This document shows positions 4,858 to 8,556 of a DNA stretch of 8,556 nucleotides, in pieces. The DNA lies in assembly GCA_022564085.1 (NCBI GenBank), contig JADFMC010000073.1:1-8556 (forward strand). The letters run 5' to 3'. Numbering within the stretch: the first letter of the stretch is position 1; every line of letters begins with the position of its first letter. The DNA is from Fidelibacterota bacterium. GTDB taxonomy: Bacteria; Fidelibacterota; Marinisomatia; SCGC-AAA003-L08; TS1B11. Made by a program: the position numbers and the translations under genes. Under the pieces are notes generated by a model. It worked only from the letters and a program-made list of their open reading frames with translations. It made no database searches and was not told the DNA's origin.

Positions 4858-6111
4858 ATGAACACCCCGGCCCATGGTGCTATCCGCTGGCTGGGGACCG
4901 GCTTGGCCCTGCTGGCTCTAATGGCTGCCTGCCGCCGCCCGGCTCCCTCTACGCCCAGGCAATCCCCTGCTAACCTGGCGCATATCCTCTCGCTGGTGGA
5001 TTCGGTGGAAGTTGACACACAGCAGTTGGCCTTTGTGCACATATACGCCGAATATCCCGACTACCAGCCCTTCGTGGCGGCTAGCGAAGGGGTCACCTGC
5101 GTGGATGATGTAGGCCGCCTGCTGGAAGTGCTGGAGGCTGAGATCCTCTACTTTGACCGTGAGGATTTGTTGCCCGTGGCCCGGGGGCTGAGCCGTTTCC
5201 TGCTGCATTTGCAACGCGCTGACGGGACCTGGAACAACTTCATGTGGGCTGATGGTTCCATCAATACCAGCCATCGCAACAGCCGGGCCGGGTTCGGCTG
5301 GTGGGCCGCCCGGGGCCTGCGCGGTCTGGCCGCGGCCTATGCCATTTTTCAGGAGCGCGACCCGCCCTGGGCCGATACACTGCTGGCCCGCTTTCGCCTG
5401 GGTGAACCGCACCTGGCCGCCATCCTGGCCGCCTATCCCCAGATGGTATCGACCGGTCTGGGACCAAGGGCCGGCTGGCTGCCAAACCAGGCTCCCGATC
5501 AGGCCTCTGAGTTCCTGCTGGCGCTGGCGAAAATGCAGGCCCATTCGGACCTGGACTACAGCCCCCAAATAAGGCAACTGGCCGATGGTTTGCTGACCTA
5601 CCAGTACCGCCGGCCGGGCTCGGATGTGGACGGGCTGTTCTTCTGTTGGGAGAACCTGTGGCACGGCTGGGGCAATCTCCAGGCATTGGCGCTGCTGGAG
5701 GCTTTTCAGGTCACTAGCGATTCCACCTACCTGGCAGCGGTAGAATACTGGGCCGATAATTACCTCTCCTGGGCGGTTGCCCAGGGCAGTTTTTGGGAGA
5801 TCAGTGTAACCGCCGGGGACAGCATTATCGCCACGGAATTGCCCCAGATAGCCTATGGGGCCGGCTCCAGCTATAGGGGCATCAAGCGGCTGGCCACAAT
5901 TACCCGGCGACCGGAGCACGCGGCATTGGCCGGGCGGCTGCTGGGCTGGTTCAGTGGTCATAACCGGGCCGGCATCGTGATGTATGACCCTGCCAGCGGC
6001 CGTTGTTTCGATGGGATTAACGATCCCACCACTGTAAACCGCAACAGCGGCGCCGAGTCAACCATTGAGGCTTTGCTGGCACTTCAATTTTCTGCTTTAA
6101 ACGGTCCCTAA
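4858..6111 (+). CDS. Lipoprotein with (alpha/alpha)6-type glycosidase-like fold, function unknown
   Basis: The protein (417 residues from 4858) begins with a basic stretch, the hydrophobic segment WLGTGLALLALMAAC and a lipobox cysteine at residue 25, followed by a Pro/Ser-rich linker. It is therefore probably exported and lipid-anchored. An in-frame ATG at 4828 would add ten residues and make the signal less typical, and neither start has a clear ribosome-binding site. The mature part has repeated helix pairs with many Trp, His and Asp residues: EGVTCVDDVGRLLEVL (77-92), DGTWNNFMWADGS (122-134), WENLWHGWGNLQALALLEAF (264-283) and NRNSGAESTIEALLAL near the C-terminus. This is the pattern of six-hairpin toroid sugar enzymes, but I cannot place it in a named glycoside hydrolase family. 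Next to LacI and GH130 genes, a role in cleaving or binding a mannose-containing polymer is likely but unproven. Confidence 0.72.
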   Translation: MNTPAHGAIRWLGTGLALLALMAACRRPAPSTPRQSPANLAHILSLVDSVEVDTQQLAFVHIYAEYPDYQPFVAASEGVTCVDDVGRLLEVLEAEILYFDREDLLPVARGLSRFLLHLQRADGTWNNFMWADGSINTSHRNSRAGFGWWAARGLRGLAAAYAIFQERDPPWADTLLARFRLGEPHLAAILAAYPQMVSTGLGPRAGWLPNQAPDQASEFLLALAKMQAHSDLDYSPQIRQLADGLLTYQYRRPGSDVDGLFFCWENLWHGWGNLQALALLEAFQVTSDSTYLAAVEYWADNYLSWAVAQGSFWEISVTAGDSIIATELPQIAYGAGSSYRGIKRLATITRRPEHAALAGRLLGWFSGHNRAGIVMYDPASGRCFDGINDPTTVNRNSGAESTIEALLALQFSALNGP

Positions 6112-6130
6112 GCCAATAAATCCACTTTTA

Positions 6131-6148
6131 TATCGAAGCGTTTCGATA
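6131..6148. promoter_or_regulatory. LacI-type operator O1
   Basis: TATCGAAGCGTTTCGATA is an 18-bp near-palindrome with a central CG, as LacI-family operators usually have. It starts 19 bases after the lipoprotein stop codon and matches the second copy (6248-6265) at 15 of 18 positions. No clear promoter overlaps it, so it may be an auxiliary site for DNA looping. Confidence 0.75.
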
Positions 6149-6221
6149 CCCTGTAGGGAGAGCCGCCAAACTCGCTATCGCTCTCATGCTAGATCTATAC
6201 CGTAAGCACACAAGATAGTAG

Positions 6222-6250
6222 TTGACTCATGTGCTTATCAGCGTTATTAT
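6222..6250 (+). promoter_or_regulatory. Sigma-70-like promoter for lacI-GH130 unit
   Basis: TTGACT (6222-6227) and TATTAT (6245-6250) are separated by 17 bases, each one mismatch from the consensus hexamers. Transcription would start near 6257, inside operator O2, leaving a leader of about 40 bases before the regulator start. Confidence 0.72.
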
Positions 6251-6265
6251 CGAACCGCTTCGATC
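6248..6265. promoter_or_regulatory. LacI-type operator O2 overlapping the promoter
   Basis: TATCGAACCGCTTCGATC overlaps the -10 box and expected start point of the promoter at 6222-6250, so a bound repressor would block RNA polymerase. Its centre is 117 bp from that of O1, close to 11 turns of DNA, so both sites could face the same side. Confidence 0.8.
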
Positions 6266-6295
6266 AGATGATACCGGCAATATACACAGTTGCAG

Positions 6296-7351
6296 ATGAT
6301 GGCTAAAATGACGATCAAGGATATGGCCAGGCTGGCCGGGGTTTCGGTCTCCACCGTATCCCTGGTGCTATCCAACCACGGTTATGTTAGCGCTAAGACC
6401 CGCCGGAGGGTGGAGCGGATAATCGCCAAGCATAACTATCATCCCCGCCAAAGCGCTCGCAACCTGGTCTCCGGCCGGACCGGCAATATGGGCTTTATCA
6501 TTTCCGATATACACCTCTCCGGCACCGAGTTCTTTTACAGCCGCGTTTTGCTGGGTGCAGAGTTGGAGGCCCGCAAGAAAGATTACTATCTCCTGGTGAC
6601 CACGGTGGGCGACACCTTCCAGCCACCCCAGGACGCACCTCGCTTCCTCAAGGGCGGCGATGTGGACGGGGTGATAATCGCCGGAAGCGTTCCTGAGGAG
6701 CTGGTGAGCTATATCCACCCGCTGAATATACCGTACGTGCTGGTCGATTATAAGCATCCATCCATTGACTCAAACCTGGTGCAGATAGAGAATCACGATG
6801 GCGCCTGCCAGGCTGTCGAACATCTGTTGCGCCACGGCTACCGTCGTATCGCCTTTGTGGGCGGGTCGTGCCGGCACGCTTCGATCCGGGAACGTTTTCG
6901 CGGCTACCAGAGCGCCTTGCACCAGGCGGGCCTGTCCGAGGTGGCGCAGGATGATAGTTTGCATTTCCTGGTTCCTGAAGAGACCACCGCACTGATTGGC
7001 GCCCGGGGCATTAATACCCTTCTGGACCGGGCGGTACAGTTCGATGCGGTTGTTTGCGCCAATGACACCACTGCCTTAGGCTGCCTCAACGCCTTGCAGG
7101 AACGAGGGCTGGACGTTCCGGGCGATATGGCCGTAATCGGCTTTGATGATATCCGCTATGCCACCGAAACCAAACCTTTGCTCACCACGGTGCACGTGCC
7201 CAAACTGGAGCTCGGTGTCCAGGCGGTGCGGCTGCTATTTGAATGCCTGGAGAACCCCGGCGGTGGTCTTTATCACCGTAGTATCGGCACGGAGCTGATG
7301 GTACGGGAATCGACAAGCCGGGTGTTGGCCGAGACGGGCGCAGCCGTATGA
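6296..7351 (+). CDS. LacI-family transcriptional regulator
   Basis: A complete regulator of about 351 residues, the usual LacI size. The N-terminus MTIKDMARLAGVSVSTVSLV is the family helix-turn-helix. YHPRQSARNLVSGRTGNMGF, about 40 residues on, is the hinge helix leading into the periplasmic-binding-protein-like effector domain. Later family hallmarks include GRIAFVGG-type RRIAFVGGS, DAVVCANDTTALGCLNAL, GDMAVIGFDDI and the C-terminal LTTVHVP. ATGs at 6296, 6299 and 6308 and a TTG at 6290 are in frame with no decisive ribosome-binding site, so the exact start is uncertain by a few codons. It is preceded by a good promoter overlapped by a matching operator, so it likely represses itself and the GH130 gene 52 bp downstream. 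The second operator next to the lipoprotein gene suggests wider local control. Its effector is presumably an oligosaccharide or sugar phosphate of this pathway. Confidence 0.95.
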   Translation: MMAKMTIKDMARLAGVSVSTVSLVLSNHGYVSAKTRRRVERIIAKHNYHPRQSARNLVSGRTGNMGFIISDIHLSGTEFFYSRVLLGAELEARKKDYYLLVTTVGDTFQPPQDAPRFLKGGDVDGVIIAGSVPEELVSYIHPLNIPYVLVDYKHPSIDSNLVQIENHDGACQAVEHLLRHGYRRIAFVGGSCRHASIRERFRGYQSALHQAGLSEVAQDDSLHFLVPEETTALIGARGINTLLDRAVQFDAVVCANDTTALGCLNALQERGLDVPGDMAVIGFDDIRYATETKPLLTTVHVPKLELGVQAVRLLFECLENPGGGLYHRSIGTELMVRESTSRVLAETGAAV

Positions 7352-7403
7352 GTGCCACGGGCTGACTGATATGCAGGGTAAGCATACTGAACCGGGAGTG
7401 TTA

Positions 7404-8336
7404 ATGCAGCCGCTCGTAAAGCGCTACGAGGGGAATCCTATCCTTACTAAAAATGACGTGCCCTACCCGGTGGAGACGGTTCATAATGCCGCGGTTATCA
7501 AACACGGGGGACAGTATATTATGCTGTTCCGCGCACACCGGCGTAATGGACGGTCCATCATCGGGATAGCGGATAGTGCAGATGGGTTCCACTTTGATGT
7601 TCGTCCAAAGCCGTTCATGGTACCCGCGCAGAGTGGAGTATTCTCGATCTATGAACAATTCGGGGTGGAAGATCCACGGGTATGCAAGATTGGGGATACG
7701 TACTACATCACCTACAGCTGCTATTCCAAGCATGGTGTTAGAATCGGGTTGGCCCGGACATCCGATTTTAAAAAAGTTGACCGGGTCGCGTTGATTACTC
7801 AGGCCGACCATAGAAACGTAGTCCTGTTCCCCCAAAAGTTTGACGGTCGCTACGTGCGCCTGGATCGCCCGCACTCCGAGATTTCCCCGTGGTCAATGTG
7901 GATTTCGTATTCCCCGGACCTGATTCACTGGGGCGCTTCCCAGCTGTTGATCAAGCCGGAGACCTATCACTGGGATGAGATGAAAATTGGTCCCGGCGCC
8001 ACCCCCTTTCGCACCGATCAGGGCTGGCTGAATATCTACCATGGCGTGTTTCCCACCATGAATGGAGCGGTCTACCGGCTGGGGGTGGCGCTACACGATC
8101 TGGAAGACCCGGCTCGCATCATCGGCATAGCGGATGAATGGATTCTGCAGCCCGAAGACCCCTGGGAGATCACCGGATACGTGGGCAACGTGGTGTTCAC
8201 CTGCGGGGCGGTGCCTGAGAATGACGGTACAGTCAAAATCTACTGGGGAGGGGCGGACTCGGTCATGTGCGTGGGGGTGGCGCAAATCCAGGAGCTGGTG
8301 GAAATGTGTTTGCAGAACTCTCGGTCACCTTACTGA
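7404..8336 (+). CDS. GH130-family glycoside phosphorylase (probable beta-mannoside phosphorylase)
   Basis: This enzyme of about 310 residues has the five-bladed propeller signatures of GH130: RYEGNPIL near the start, NAAVIKHGGQYIMLFR, the catalytic-acid motif FGVEDPRV (Asp90, counting from 7404), NVVLFPQKFDGRYVRLDRPH, IGPGATPFRTDQGWLNIYHG and the closing YWGGADSVMCVG. Family members cleave beta-mannosides with inorganic phosphate, giving alpha-mannose 1-phosphate and a shortened sugar. The basic residues in RYVRLDRPH are the type that hold phosphate, favouring a phosphorylase over the few GH130 hydrolases. The linkage (beta-1,4 or beta-1,2) cannot be read off. The protein has no signal peptide and so acts in the cytoplasm. 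The start at 7404 is preferred because GGGAG lies five bases before it; an in-frame ATG at 7371 lacks such a site. It is probably co-transcribed with the LacI gene. Confidence 0.92.
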   Translation: MQPLVKRYEGNPILTKNDVPYPVETVHNAAVIKHGGQYIMLFRAHRRNGRSIIGIADSADGFHFDVRPKPFMVPAQSGVFSIYEQFGVEDPRVCKIGDTYYITYSCYSKHGVRIGLARTSDFKKVDRVALITQADHRNVVLFPQKFDGRYVRLDRPHSEISPWSMWISYSPDLIHWGASQLLIKPETYHWDEMKIGPGATPFRTDQGWLNIYHGVFPTMNGAVYRLGVALHDLEDPARIIGIADEWILQPEDPWEITGYVGNVVFTCGAVPENDGTVKIYWGGADSVMCVGVAQIQELVEMCLQNSRSPY

Positions 8337-8339
8337 GAG
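8318..8339 (+). terminator. Stem-loop across the GH130 stop codon, weak terminator candidate
   Basis: CTCTCGGT (8318-8325) pairs with ACTGAGAG (8332-8339) over eight positions with one G-T wobble, leaving a six-base loop. The stop codon lies inside the right arm. No T-run follows, so intrinsic termination is doubtful; an mRNA-stabilising 3' structure is as likely. Confidence 0.35.
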
Positions 8340-8556
8340 AGATGGCAACATGAATTGCATCAGACATTCTAAATTACCAGTAAGGGGCGAGGCGGACCCA
8401 AGCGCGCATCTAACCGGGCCGGACAGCGCAAAGCGGTGTTGATTACGGTTATGGAAATGCAGTCCTTTGGGCAATCTACCGGCTATTCCCCGGATGTTAG
8501 GCTGTGACTTTTCCGTTCAAATTTGGGCCTATGTTGCAGCATCGGTTAATTCTCTT

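Noticed and set aside
4918..5961. Long minus-strand ORF of 347 codons
   Set aside because: It lies wholly opposite the lipoprotein gene, its protein is low in complexity (Gly/Gln/Pro-rich), and it has no recognisable motif. It is an antisense by-product of GC-rich codon usage.
6876..6884. A half-site matching the LacI operator (CGCTTCGAT) inside the lacI gene
   Set aside because: Only one half matches and the other side has no symmetry, so chance is the better explanation.
8351..8443. Small ORF of 30 codons after the GH130 gene
   Set aside because: It has a weak ribosome-binding sequence, no recognisable features and a composition like the surrounding non-coding sequence.

Overview
The window looks like bacterial chromosome, probably from a Gram-negative or otherwise outer-membrane-bearing lineage, because it encodes a lipoprotein with (alpha/alpha)6-type sugar-enzyme features. 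I cannot name the species. The genes are moderately to strongly GC-rich, and the lipoprotein/LacI/GH130 block looks richer in GC than the copA end.

Left part (1-2856), probably acquired or reshuffled DNA. The window opens inside a CopA-type Cu(+)-exporting P1B-ATPase gene whose 5' end lies outside. After it come a short ORF remnant and a dead, minus-strand IS3-family insertion sequence of 1420 bp with 35-bp imperfect terminal inverted repeats. Its orfA and orfB are broken by single-base frameshifts and by at least five small GC-rich insertions, two of which are near-identical 16-bp palindromes. Eight bases beyond the IS lies the 3' part of a tRNA-Arg(TCT) gene (anticodon loop to discriminator base) with no 5' half. 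This is the usual form of a tyrosine-integrase attachment site, and its orientation suggests the copA/IS side was inside the integrated element.

Middle part (2857-4688). About 280 bp without a gene (2857-3137) holds no convincing small gene or RNA; its right end carries a perfect 16-bp palindrome just before a TetR/AcrR-family regulator. The regulator is followed after 39 bp by an alpha/beta-hydrolase of unknown substrate. The two probably form an operon controlled by the TetR protein.

Right part (4689-8556), a carbohydrate-use locus. A gap of roughly 140-170 bp with two inverted repeats precedes a lipoprotein that looks like a six-hairpin glycosidase-type enzyme. A LacI-family regulator and a GH130 beta-mannoside phosphorylase follow, with 52 bp between them. 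Two copies of an 18-bp operator (15 of 18 identical, centres 117 bp apart) flank the space between lipoprotein and regulator; one overlaps the -10 and start region of a good sigma-70-like promoter. The simple reading is that a surface or periplasmic enzyme trims a (probably mannose-containing) glycan, GH130 phosphorolyses the imported oligosaccharide to mannose 1-phosphate, and LacI represses the genes until the sugar is present. The sugar itself is inferred, not seen. The last 220 bp (8337-8556) hold only short, unconvincing ORFs of 30 codons or fewer and may be the upstream region of a gene outside the window.
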